64,000 nt of DNA from the NCBI GenBank assembly GCA_050084985.1, contig JBITNC010000001.1, forward strand, positions 179,676,001 to 179,740,000, read 5' to 3'. Every line of letters starts with the position of its first letter. The first letter of the stretch is position 1. This stretch comes from Nageia nagi (Eukaryota > Pinophyta). Positions 25,151 through 36,765 of the stretch are shown one piece after another. The translations under genes and the position numbers were made by a program. A model generated the notes under the pieces. The model did not search any database. It saw nothing but the letters and a program-made list of their open reading frames with translations, and had not been told where the DNA came from.

Positions 25151-25700
25151 ATTAGAATGAATAGAATAAAATAGCATTTACCTCATGAATATAAACTTCT
25201 CTAAGGGAGAGACTAAAGTTTTAAAGAATGGACAAAGAGCTATAGGAAAGCTAGGAAACTCAACCTAAACTAGGACTTCTAATGACACATCATCTTCAAC
25301 TAAGAAATCCTTTTTTCCATTCCTAGAAAATGAGCAAGGATTTATGCACATACCAAGGACCATACTTCAATAATTGTTGATCATGTTGAGCAATAATAAT
25401 GTAAAAATAGAAAAAATCTTTGGTTAAATTTTGGATACCATCAACTTTAATGCCATAGGGTTTTCAAGTCAATTGAACCCACTCATGGATCAAGATATCA
25501 TTAAAGATGCATCCTAGGAAATATCCTATCAAGGTATTTTCTTCAATATAATAGCAATCATTATCAAATTTATACAAAGAAATAAAAACATCAAGATTTA
25601 CATCATTACCTTATGGAATATTGTAGGAATGAACATATGGGGATTCTTCACATTTTATATTTTGAGTTACAACAAATTCAATATAAGATATTGAAGTTGT
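25151..25700 (-). pseudogene. DUF4283 reading frame, N-terminal part
   Basis: DUF4283 is a nucleic-acid-associated domain found in plant LINE ORF1 proteins and relatives. The frame shows NTLIGYFLGCIFNDILIHEW, then YGIKVDGIQNLTKDFFYFY, then LLKYGPWYVHKSLLIFXEW (X a stop), the hallmark HGPW-like block, and VEFPSFPIALCPF. A few stops and one frameshift break it. It runs to 25151, exactly the 3' target-site copy of gypsy element 2. Whether it belongs to a LINE or another element is open, as no endonuclease or RT partner was found nearby. Confidence 0.7.
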
Positions 25701-28700
25701 GAAGTGATTGGATACCTTAAAATTGATGGTGAATCAATGTCTAAGGTGGAGTAAATGCTATGATTTACCAACCAAGTTTTCTCTTACATGAAAACTAATG
25801 GAAATATGTGGATTGATGGTGAGTTGTGATGGAAACCCTAGATTGTGTGCATGGAACTAAGACCTCTTATCTCTAAGTAGCTTTCTCCAATCAATTTATT
25901 TTTATGTATACTTAATTTAAATTTTTAAGAACATTTATTGGTAAAATTTAAACATAAAATACAATTTGATCATTCATTAAAAATTGATAGCTAATATTTC
26001 CAAATGGACTAGTCTATATTATAATGATATGTGTCATATGCTATAATATTTACACCCCTCAACATGATTGCATTCACATCATGGATATGATTCACATACT
26101 CATCATAGGATTGCATAACATTTTTTCAAGAAAATTACAAAACCATAATCTATGATATCCTCATTTATTTCAGTAGCTTATTTAATCAACTTTCATAATG
26201 TTGATAAATTCATAAGTTCAACCTAGGATGTCTAGATATATTTGTACTATAGAGATGTTTTTTTATGGTCATCAATGAAAAATTGAAGGTTTTGGAATCT
26301 CAAAAAATCTATAGGTAGTTTTGTTATTCCAAAACTAAATTAATACTTAAATGTAGATGAATGTCAAGGAAATAATTTTGGAGAGGGAGAGGCACTTGTT
26401 ATCAAATGTCTAAAAAAAAATGTAAGTAATATCATATTTGAATAGTCTATGATAACAATGCATTTATGTACAAAGTATCATCTTGATAACTACAAATGGG
26501 AGATAATGGACCTTTAAGCAAAGTTTGAGAGAATATGGATCCCATAAGTTTATATTAATTTGGGTTTTAATGTATAATATTGTAATATTATACTTTTATT
26601 TTAGTTTGCTGTGATGGATAAATAGTGCACAATATATTTTGCTTCCTATTCAAAATTAAAACCTACTTCTATTAAATGTAAATTCAATTTAGAATGAAGT
26701 TGAATATTATCATAAGTTTCATTTTAATGACCATAAGATATAAAAAAAATCAAGAAAAAATAGTGTGTTAAAGGAAAGATAGGGTTGAAAAATGAAGAGT
26801 GATGAAGTAGTCGAATAGTGAAGGAAGTGGAAGAGTTTTTGTTATGGTAGTTATTGAAAACTTATAAAGAGTATAATTATAAAAGAAAGAGAGTTTTTAG
26901 TTGAAATATATTGATACTTATGCAAAAAAATATCATACAAGATTAGGAAAGAGCTATTTTAGAAACATGTAAAAGATACTATAATAGCGTTATGAATTTT
27001 TATTTTAGATTTACATTATTGTACCTTGTATTTAAGATATTGTGTGCTCTTATATATATATACAATATTTGTATTATATTCTAATTGTATGCTTTGTAAT
27101 AGATTGTGTATTCCTAAATAATATTACTTATGTCACTAACTAAGAAAATGTTTATTTAGCATTGCATTTGTTATTCATTATCATCTTTATTCCATTTGTG
27201 ACTTATAGTAAAATAAAAGATTGCATCTTTCTATTTAATGATTGATCAATTATTGATCAAAATGTAATCAATTTTAAGCTAATCAAAGGTTTTCTTACCA
27301 AGTCAAAGTAGTGATCTTTATGACAATAGATGATTGCTAATTCTTTTACCCTTTTATTTTATTCCATCATTTTATTTATTTTGTTATTTTTATTTTCTTT
27401 ACTTCATTCAAATATTGTTATGATCGTGTTCATAACTCTCAACAAGGATATGAAATAATTCATTTAAAGGCATACTCTATAGTCCTTGGTATTATAATGA
27501 CTAGTTAGTTCCCTTACTATTGATTCTTTCCAAGTGTTTTGGTTTTCTTAACATTATGCATTTCAATTATAAACCTTGGAGTAAATTCCTTTCAAGTGGA
27601 GATTAAGTTACACTATCTCACTTAAATGTTGAAGTCACTTGCTATTTCATGGTCTGGAAGATAGTTGTACATATTTAAAATTAGATTTGAGAGATGAATA
27701 ATCACAAATAATGATCCAAAATATCTAACCAATTAAATGTATATAATGGCTATGAAAAATAATATCTCAGGCATAAACCATAGATAAATGATAAACCTAA
27801 ATATTGGACCAAATTAACAATAATGAAAGATAATTTAATAAATAAATGAACTTACTTATCTTAAATATCTAGCTTGTTAAATGGAAGATGAACTGATATT
27901 GAGGAAGGCCATCAATAGATTATGGTAAAATTTGGATCACAAACTCATCCAAAAATAGGCCACCCATGGTCTTCAATGGATGAAACAAGTAATTAGTAAT
28001 CCTCTTTTTATGGATCTACAACTTTTGATCAATATTACAACTTCAATTTCTTATTAGGATGTTAGGAAATATTTTTGCAATATCATAAATGATGTTTAGA
28101 AATCTAAAGTGACCACATTCAATATAAATAGGTGGCATTGATAAGTACCTAAGATAATGTATGCACTATTAATACCTAAGAATTTATGATAGTGGACTAG
28201 TGTACCTCCCCTTTATATATGTATCAAACAAGGAAAGGTCGACTATTAGTCCACAACTATATGAAATCTTGAAATAATCTCATTTAATTAATATTCATTT
28301 ATGATACCTAAAAGTATAATTTTTAAATACGTAGGTATCTACAAATGCCCCACTTTGGAAGTGAGATTGAAAAATGAAAGCATTTTCAAATCATACATTC
28401 CAAACTAAAATATGAAAGAAAACTTACTTAAAAATATGGATCCATTTTGTGGTAACACCAACTCCATGCCCTCTTTTTGACTTGTATGCCTTTGAAGTGA
28501 AGCAAGGAAGAGGGATTCAAGGCAAAAATAACCTATAAGAAATAGCATTTTTAGAAAACATCATAGCTTATATAACATTCACTATTAGATCACATATGTA
28601 TGACTTTTAACATGTTAGCTCAAGAAATAAATCATATATCATGGATACTAGCAATCATTACTAATCAAATAATAAAATGCTAATATAAGTATGATGAAAT

Positions 28701-30290
28701 AGAAACATCACCATATACCAAAAGGTCATTTACGACTATGCCCATAACTAAACATATTATAACCTCAATGTACAATCATCTACAAAAAGGGATCATTAAT
28801 GACTCTATTCAAAAATGATAAGGTTGTTAGAAACTTTCATATTAAGCTACCAAACAAAATGATTTACTTCATACTTGAAACTTAATTACTTAAATATATT
28901 TAACCCTAGGCTAAATTTAATAAACTTCTCAATTCTCTAGAATTAATAGTAGGCCATATTCCAAGATCATGAAAGCATAGTGATTCATTTTATTGAGTCT
29001 TTTTGGATCCAAAATATGATTGAGATGGATCTTTTCTACCCTAAAAGATACTAAAAATGGGATGGATAATTCTTGTACTGATTCTAAACTTTGATAATCT
29101 ATTTTTTAATAATTTGAGACTTATCTAATAAACTTATAACAATTTGAACATGCACTAAAAATATATGGTGCTAATGACTCTTTTAATGGACCATCAACAA
29201 TCTTTAAATGGATCTGAGAGGGCTATCAAAAATCCTCTATAACTAATAATTTGTATACTTCAATCATGCTCATCATTTGAATTTCATACTAATATGCCAA
29301 CTTTGATTTCTATTTATGAACTCTTCAATTGGTTGACTACCCTATTGACAAATTGAATATGTCACTAACATTTTGTTGAATCCCCTTAATGTCTTATGCA
29401 CCAAATTTGAAAATTTGAGGATAAACATTTCTCTTGTATTGTTTTATTTTTTAATGAAAGGAGGAATACCAATGATCCTTTTTCTAGGTTTTGAGGACCA
29501 TCAATGCTCCTCTTCCCATAGCAAAATCCTTTAATTTAATTTTACATGTTCCTAATTTTCCCTATTGATCTAAAATCCATAAATGCAAACATTTATCGAT
29601 TATAGATAAATATACCCTTTAAAAACTATAAATATATCTACAAATTATTTTCATTTCTATAATTTCATGTTTTAAGAGTTGCTAAGGTTTGAGAGAGGAA
29701 TACTTACCTATAAGTGATAATTCTTGTGGTTTAGAAAATATTTCTTATAATTTTTTAGATTATACCTATAAATGTTATGAGGATGGCACATAGAAAGGGT
29801 TATCAAGCTAACTTGATTCACAGTAGTCCTATTGGGCATGTGGTAAGTCTAGATTTCTTATGAGTTTTTAGATTTGTTATGCATTTAATGGATTTTTCTT
29901 ATTTTTTCTATAAATTAGATTTTCAATTTTTTTTAAATATTTCCTATAAAATTGAAAATCAAATGCAAAGAAACCCTATGCATCCTTAAATACCCTTTCC
30001 CCAAAAGTTTTGGGATTTAAAAATGCTCAAGGAAGGTTACCAATGGTCCTTTTCTAGGTCTTTCGAGAAAAGAATTCTTTTATGGTCATTTTTTCTTATT
30101 TTTGTGTGTCTTCCATTAGACAATTGGATCAATTGTTTCTTGTATGTTAATAAAAAAATGAAATAATCTTATATGAAATAATTTTAAATTTAGATATGCT
30201 TGTGAATTCTTGAGATTTTCCATGATGTTTTATCTTTTTTTGTTGTTGCAAAATCACATATATTTGATAAAGCCTATCAGGCTCATGGAA
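25700..30290. other. Long AT-rich interval, no gene recognised
   Basis: I found no coding motif and no paired repeat here. A GTAGGTATCTACAAATGCCCC run near 28332 resembles sequence common in plant LTR elements, so old element debris is likely, but nothing can be delimited. The interval ends at the assembly gap. Confidence 0.5.
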
Positions 30291-30313
30291 NNNNNNNNNN
30301 NNNNNNNNNNNNN
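30291..30313. other. Assembly gap (23 N)
   Basis: 23 undetermined bases. They fall inside the 5' LTR of element 3, of which about the first 170 bases are absent from the sequence before the gap. Confidence 0.95.
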
Positions 30314-31457
30314 TTTTTTTATTAAAGAATTTGAAAATATTATTTGGGTGGTAAGTCAGTGGTAGGACCCACTCAAGTGTTGCAAAGGAGACATATTGAG
30401 GTGGAAACGATGTGGAGGGGTGATGTGGGAGCCAACATGGTGGTCACCAATGCATAAGGTTAAGTGGGGAATCACCAACATAGAGATCATGGAGCCTGCA
30501 GAATTTGGAGTTTGGAGGGTGGGGGATTTCTAGATGCCTATTAACATTAGGAAGTGGGGGTGGAGTAACACCTACCTAGTAATACCCTTGATCACCTACA
30601 CCTAATAACACATGATTTCTAGTGAGTTGGGGAAGCTGCTTGATTGTTAAACCACCAGACTCTAGCCGCTAGGTGCTAATCACCCACTATGTCACCACCT
30701 TCACACTATCATCGATCAATGGGGGGTTTACTCCCTCTTTACCAAGCACCAAGTAGTGTCATATGATTTGATATACCCATTTTAAGTTGGATTTTTTATT
30801 TTTGCATGGTTTTTGGGTATTGTTGTGATTTTAAAACCTATAGGTGTTATTTTTGATAGTCCATACAAATTCCAGAGAACAAAATATTATTTTTTGTAGT
30901 TCAATTTTGGAGTTGAAGACAAGGGAGGTTGAGATTACATTTCTAGCTAAAACAAGATCTTGGATTTTTTGGATTTTATTTCAAAAAAGTGTTATAACTA
31001 AATTTTTTTCACATAGCTTCTTAAATTATTATAAAAGGAGACTATGATGGCTTTTGTAAAAGATGTTGGAAATGAGTTTTTTGTAAGAAAATAATGTGTA
31101 TGTGCATTGTAATTATGTGATTGCATGTTCTGAGAATAAGGAAGTGTGAAGAAGAGTGGAGAAACTCCAAGTGCTAAGAGAAGAGAATATGCATAGGGGA
31201 ATATTGCAAATTTGCATACATCTAGACTACAATAAGAGAGAGCCAAGTTGGACTAGCCCACATTGGGTGAACCAAGGTAAAATTATTGTATCTTGAATTT
31301 TGTGGTTTGCTTTATTTCTTTTTCACTTGAATTTGAAGTTATATAATCTCCTCCATTACTTCACACATTATTCATTCCAAAATTTAAATAGGCAAAAAGA
31401 AAACTCATAAATCCGTTAGTGATGAATCTAGTAATGCTATAAGCATACAGGTTTACA
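30314..31457 (+). repeat. 5' LTR of element 3, 5' end lost at gap
   Basis: It matches 33541-34697 from TTTTTTTATTAAAGA to the GTTTACA end. The equivalent of 33369-33540 is missing. AAGTATCAAAGTAATAA at 31466 resembles the initiator-Met primer site (TGGTATCARAGC) in a worn form. Confidence 0.8.
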
Positions 31458-31619
31458 GATCATATAAGTATCAAAGTAATAAGATTATTGGGCATATACT
31501 AATCCATTTTGAAAGTATTTGGTGGATTGGAATATTATTTTGTGCTTACTCGTTATAAAAGCAAGAAAGGTGAAGGAGAACTTGTTGCAAAAGATTCATA
31601 AATTGGTTTAAGAATTTGG

Positions 31620-32628
31620 AGAAGGCAAATGACTGAAAGGCAAGATTCTGAAAGGAATGTTTATGTAGAGCTTGATACTATTAAAACCATGATAAGGAGA
31701 ATGACTATGGTTATTAAATAATTACAAAATGAAACAAGATTCAGAGATTCTCAAGGAGAGAGTTTAAGTAGATACAACACTAATGAAGGTGATCAAAATT
31801 CTTTCTTTACTTCTAAGAAATCACCTCTTAAGCTAGAAGTAAAATTTGATTTGCCTACATATGATGGAGAAATTAATACCAAAAAACTTGATTTTTGGAT
31901 TAATCAAATTGAAGTTTATTGTAGAGTTCATGAGATTATGGATGACAAGATAAAGATTCAATTAGCTACACTTAAGTTGGAAGGTTTAGCTCTTATATGG
32001 TGGGAAAGTCAATCTAATGTGGAGATTATATCACTACATGGACAAAGTTTATGAAACATATTAGAGATCAATTTTATCCACTTGGGTATTTGCCAAAAAT
32101 TAACATGGAGTGGCAAAGTTAACATCAAGTAAAGGGCAAAGTGTACATGAATACACTATATAATTTCATAAAAAGGCAAATATGCTTGGTATTTCATTAT
32201 ATAGTGAAGAAAATTTGTATAAATACATTGGTGGTTTACATTCATATTTGAGGCATACAATTATACTTTTTGATGCAAATGATTTAGACAAAGTATGTGT
32301 TCAAGCTATACACCTTGAGGCTCATGATAGACTTAGAGATCAAGATCCTCAAGGTAAGAAGCAAGCTAATGCTTTGGCTAAAAAAGATGATAAGGAAGAG
32401 AAAGGACATTGCTCATATTGTAATGTAGATGGCCACACTGATGCAAAGTGTTGGAAAATTCATCCTAAAAAAGCACCTAATTGGTTTGGGAAAAATCAAG
32501 AAAAGAAGAATGATTTAGCTTCTAAAAGTAATGAAACTTGTGTTATTGAAGATGCATCTAATGTTGATGAGAAATTTACTTGTATGGGAGTTAAGAATTC
32601 ACATGAATTAGATGAGGGGGATGAATGA
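31620..32628 (+). pseudogene. Gag with CCHC knuckle, element 3
   Basis: The conserved gag core starts near 31840 (VKFDLPTYDGEINTKKLDFW) and goes on with IQLATLKLEGLALIWWESQS. A frame break near 32030 separates it from HIRDQFYPLGYLPKINMEWQ, and a stop follows before the open part at 32182-32628. That part holds EENLYKYIGGLHSYLRHTII and a canonical zinc knuckle CSYCNVDGHTDAKC (32410-32451, C-x2-C-x4-H-x4-C). The true start is unclear. One or two lesions make it a pseudogene, otherwise well preserved. Confidence 0.8.
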
Positions 32629-32669
32629 ATTAAATTATTTCTTATTAAATTCCAATAAAAGAAAACTTG

Positions 32670-33160
32670 AATTGATGTTTTGTTTGACCCAGGATCACAG
32701 GTTATTTTGATTTTAGAGAACTTGGTGAAAAATTTGGATTTGGAGACTTGACATCATACACACCCATATCCACTTGTATGGATGCACAAGAATGTTCAAA
32801 TGTAGGTCACTCGATAATATAAGTTAAAGTTTACAGTAAATGTAGTTTTTTGTGATGAGCTTTTAGTGGATGTAGTACATCTATATGTTTGTGGTATTGT
32901 ATTAGGCAACCCATATTTGTATGATAGGGATGAAATTTTCTTGCATAAAAAGAATGAATGCCAATTAGAGAAAGATGGTAAAATCTACATTCTTAGATCT
33001 CATAAAAGTAAGAATTTAAAATCTACATTCTTAGATCTCATAAATGTAAGAATCTTATTATTATAGTTAAACAAGTTAAAATATTGGTTAATGCTTCTAG
33101 GAACTTAACTTTGCTTGTTGTGAAGGATGAGATAGAAGTTTCAATATCAAAAGTAGAGCA
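32670..33160 (+). pseudogene. Aspartic protease-like frame, element 3
   Basis: Following gag after a stop is DVLFDPGSQVILILENLVKN, the active-site region of a retropepsin. The usual D-[ST]-G reads D-P-G here. Downstream are VVHLYVCGIVLGNPYLYDRD (the ILG motif of retropepsins) and KDGKIYILRSHKSKN. The last block is duplicated at DNA level. The catalytic Asp remains, but Pro at the next position makes activity doubtful. There is no polymerase downstream. Confidence 0.7.
32981..33054 (+). repeat. 37-bp tandem duplication in the protease frame
   Basis: AAATCTACATTCTTAGATCT and the following 17 bases occur twice, at 32981 and at 33018, with about two differences. The unit is not a multiple of three and shifts the frame. 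Confidence 0.85.
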
Positions 33161-33355
33161 AAAATAAGTCATAATAATTGGAAATGATGTAAAATAGAAT
33201 TTATTTGAATGCAATTTTGTAGATTGTATGCTAGGATATCCATTGGTTTTAGTATCAAGGAATACATGGAGGCATTATTGGCATGGACCAATGATGGGTA
33301 GCTAGGTTCCTCAAATGTATCATCCTTAAATATTTTGAGGATAAAATCTATCTCT

Positions 33356-33368
33356 TAGTAGGAAGGAG
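33356..33368 (+). other. Polypurine tract of element 3
   Basis: TAGTAGGAAGGAG abuts the TG start of the 3' LTR, where plus-strand DNA synthesis is primed. Confidence 0.7.
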
Positions 33369-34697
33369 TGATCCAAAATTGGATCATCTCAACTCAAAAA
33401 AAAGGGTATCATCTTGAAGAGATCATCTCTAAGATTTCGAAACTTCTTACGAAATTGAAATTTGACTTTGTATGCAAATATTATGTAGGTTTAAATATTT
33501 TGGTATTTTTGAAATTATAAAAAAGGTAAAAAATAATAATTTTTTTATTAAAGAGTTTGAAAATATTAGTTAGGTGGCAAGTTGGTGGTAGGAACTGCTC
33601 GAGTGTTGTAAAAGAGATGTGTTGAGGCAGCACTGATGTGGAGGAGTGATGTGGGAGCTAACATGGTGGTCACCAATGCATAGGGTTAAGTGGAGAATCA
33701 TTGACATGGAGACCATGGAGCTCATAGAGTTTGGATTTCAAAGGGCAAGGGATTTCTACATGCCTATCAATGTTGGGAAGTGGGGTTAGAGTAACACCCA
33801 CCTAGTAATAGCCTTGATCACCTATGCCTGATAACACATGATTACCAACAAGTTGGGAAATCCACATGATTGTTAAATCATTAGAATCTAGCTTCCAAGT
33901 GCTAACCACCCACCGTGTGACCACCTTCACACTATCGTTGGTCAACAAGGGGTTGACTCCCTCTTTACCAAGTGCTAAGTGGTACCATATGATTTATTTC
34001 ACCCATTTTAAGTTGAATTTTTTTTTATTTTTGCATGGTTTTTAGGTATTGTTGTGATTTTAAAACTTGTAGGTGTTACTTTTGATAGTCCATACAAATT
34101 ACAAAGAACAAAATATTATTTTTTGTAGTTCAATTTTGGAGATGAAGACAAAGGGAGGTTAAGGTTATGTTTCTGGCCAAAATAAGATCTTGGCTTTTTT
34201 GGGTTATTCCAAAAGGGTGTTATAACTAAATTTTTGTCACATAGCTCCTTAAATTATTATAAAAGGAGACTATGAAGGGTTTTGTAAAAGATATTAGAAA
34301 TGAATTTTTTATGAGAAAATAGTGTGTATGTGCATTGTAATTCTATGATTGCTTATTTTGAGAAGAAGGAAGTGTGGAGAAGAGTGGAGAGAATCCAAGT
34401 GCTAAGAGAAGAGACTATGCATAGGGGAATATTCTAAATGCAATATTGCAAATTTGCATACATCCATACTGCAATAAGAGAGAGCCAAGATAGACTAGCC
34501 CACATTGGGTGAACCAGGGTAAAATTCTTGTTTCTTCAATTTTATGATTTGCTTTATTTCTTTGCACTTGAATTTGAAGTTCTATATCTCCTACATTACT
34601 TCACAAATTATTCATTACAAAATTTAAATAGGTAAAAAGAAAACTCATAAATCCATAAGTGATGAATCTAGTAATACTATAAGCATATAGGTTTATG
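33369..34697 (+). repeat. 3' LTR of element 3 (about 1.33 kb)
   Basis: It begins TGATCCAAAATTGGATCA directly after the purine tract and ends at the base equivalent to the end of the 5' copy. TGATCC-AAAATT-GGATCA is itself an inverted repeat at the LTR edge. Confidence 0.8.
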
Positions 34698-34869
34698 GAT
34701 TAATTACCAATTTACAAAAAATTGCACTCTCCTCAAAGTTTTCAATAATTTTTATCACCTTCAAAGGTTCTTTAAAATGATTTCATTCTCCATGATATTA
34801 AAAAATTACTATATACTTTTAAATTTGAAATATATGCTTATTTTTTAATTTTACATATGTCAAAATTAA

Positions 34870-34945
34870 ATTTTAAGTTGGAGATTTAAACTCGTGACTT
34901 TATCTCCTCAAACTTTGAGTTTGGCCAATACACCATAGGGTATTC
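34870..34945 (-). other. tRNA-like patch, possible SINE head
   Basis: On the minus strand GGTGTATTGG (about 34925-34934) resembles an A box, and GAGTTTAAATCTC (34881-34893) resembles a CpG-decayed B box (GGTTCGANNCC). They are about 40 bases apart, as in tRNA genes and tRNA-derived SINEs. No cloverleaf was verified and the 3' body has no clear end, so this is tentative. Confidence 0.35.
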
Positions 34946-35483
34946 CTTATTTGTTAATTAGATCAAGTGATTTGAATCTTATATTTACTTTTCCTTCACC
35001 TTGAAATTCACTTTGAATAGTAATCATTAGCTTCCAAGGTGAATTTGATTTGAATGAAATTCTATTATTGGTAAAGATGAATTATTTCTTTGTTGGGTAC
35101 TAATATTTTATTTTGATATTAATCCTATCAAATTTGATTGGGTGCAAATTAAATTTATTTGTTGGGAATATTGTAATGTTTTGATGGAAAAATATTATTT
35201 TGAAACTATAGGAGGAATTTAGGATTTGAATTTAATCAAATATTTCCATTGGTTGGTGTTGAACGATGGTAATGGCACTTTCTTGAGAAGCATTTATTTT
35301 CTAGACTGCACACTTACTAGGTCTAGTTTTGGCATTTAGATACTATGTAGGATGAACATAGATTTATATCACATGAATTTATCTTGGATTATAGGTGTGT
35401 GCTATATATTGCATAGGTTCTCCTTTTTCTCTTTCTTTATCATGGGTGGGCACTAAATTTTCATTAATTTCTTTTGACATTAT

Positions 35484-35962
35484 TGATGGAATTGAAGGAT
35501 TCCATATAACCAAGATCACCTTGAAGTTTCTCCAACAAATCTAACATTCCACCATATAACAAAGCAATAATCAATAAATAAAAAATAACACATCATATAT
35601 AGTGATTCCTTCATCCTTGGGAGTACATCCACTTTGAACCATCATTCTTTTACTTCTTACAAGATAACTCTCCTACAAATCTTCAACAAAGCTCTTACAC
35701 TAGCATTCCTACAACTCTACATGACAAGCATTACCATGCTTGATCAAGTTACATAATGATAAGGGTACCTATTTATTTATAAGAACTAACCAGCCCTTTA
35801 AACTTCTTTTTATTCAAGGAAAAGGTTAAATATGTTTCTATATTTATTCCTCTTTCTATATTTATTCTCTTAATACTTTAAGGTATCTAAAAATACTTTA
35901 AGCATTAAATGCATTTACATTAAAAAGAATTATAATACAATATTATATTCTAATTTCCAACA
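35484..35962 (-). repeat. 3' LTR of the LARD (479 bp)
   Basis: It aligns with 44945-45407 nearly throughout, from TGATGGAATTGAAGGATTCC to the CA end. A pyrimidine duplication around 35845-35870 (TTTCTATATTTATTC twice) accounts for its greater length. Confidence 0.9.
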
Positions 35963-35975
35963 CTCCCCCTTAATG
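35963..35975 (-). other. Polypurine tract of the LARD
   Basis: The minus strand reads CATTAAGGGGGAG directly before the TGTTGG start of the 3' LTR. Confidence 0.85.
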
Positions 35976-36311
35976 TAATATTGGGTAGAGAATCAAAAAG
36001 ATAAAGAGAAAGAGTAAGAGAGAGTTCTCCTCCATAGAGATACAAGTGGAGATGAGAACTTTTACATCTTTGAGAAAGTAATAGAATATAGATGGTTTTA
36101 TAATGGATCAACTACTTAACCATTTTCATAAATAGTTTTACAATACAATCATTAACTAAAATATGATTTCTTTATACAAGATTAGTCATTCAACAACATG
36201 TTGATATGAAGAGCCTCCATGAGCTTGCATACCCAAAGTAACCTATAATCTCAAGAAGAACCTGCAAGCTACAAGCAACTCATAACTAAGATCAATTAGA
36301 TACATCATATA

Positions 36312-36716
36312 TGAAGACTTTGAAGATCGATCGATCGGCTACCTGTAACCGGCCAACCGGCTAGAATAAGTGAACCGGCTACTCGGCTAAGCAGCCGACC
36401 TGCCGGCTAGTTCTATTTTCTATGTACATCATTTTTCCTTCCTATGGCTTTCCAGTTCATGTTTCTTGGTGTTTTAGCTTCTAGGCTGAAGGGTAAAGGT
36501 CACCTATGACCTCTATAAATGTTTGTAATGTATTTTGCAGTATCATCGAAGTGTGTGGAGTTGTATTGGAGTTGTAGCTTGCATTCTCAATAATCAATTT
36601 GGTGTTGGATTCAATTTCAGTTCTCCATTGTTATTGAGTTGTGCAATTTTGTTTTTCTGAGTTGTATTATGAATTGTTAGGTAATTCATTTTTTTTGTTA
36701 TAGTTAAAGAACTTCA
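36312..36716 (+). repeat. 5' LTR of copia element 4
   Basis: TGAAGACTTTGAA to GAACTTCA. U3 carries a CpG-rich CCGGCTA repeat block (36325-36410). TATAAAT at 36514-36520 is the likely promoter core, preceded by the dyad AGGTCA-CCTA-TGACCT (36497-36512). Confidence 0.95.
36514..36520 (+). promoter_or_regulatory. TATA box in the 5' LTR of copia element 4
   Basis: TATAAAT, conserved at 41208-41214 in the other LTR, about 200 bases before the LTR end. Function is inferred from position. Confidence 0.55.
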
Positions 36717-36718
36717 TT

Positions 36719-36733
36719 TGGTATCAAAGCAAG
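36719..36733 (+). other. Primer-binding site of copia element 4
   Basis: TGGTATCAAAGCAAG, the initiator-Met primer site, three bases after the 5' LTR. Confidence 0.9.
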
Positions 36734-36765
36734 GTTGGATCAATTTGGGTTCAAGAAGTTAAGAC

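Larger units (their letters stand above)
16617..25155 (+). mobile_element. Gag-only gypsy-type LTR element with antisense PMD frame
   Basis: Direct repeats 16622-17281 and 24426-25150 bound the element. ATTAG at 16617-16621 and at 25151-25155 is the target duplication. The repeat ends are inferred as an inverted TGTTA/TAACA, with the first bases mutated to GG and TA in the two copies. Inside are a decayed gag on the plus strand, about 750 bases of AT-rich DNA, a PMD frame on the minus strand, and a tandem repeat. No protease, RT or integrase was seen, so it would have relied on another element. Removing it rejoins the DUF4283 frame in phase, which supports the boundaries independently. Confidence 0.8.
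30314..34697 (+). mobile_element. Gag-protease-only LTR element (element 3)
   Basis: Direct repeats (30314-31457, truncated by the gap, and 33369-34697) enclose only 1.9 kb. The interior holds gag with a CCHC knuckle and a protease-like frame, then a polypurine tract. No RT, RNase H or integrase is present, so the element is non-autonomous. The gag and protease wording fits Ty3/gypsy-type elements. The target duplication cannot be tested because the 5' edge is lost. Confidence 0.8.
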
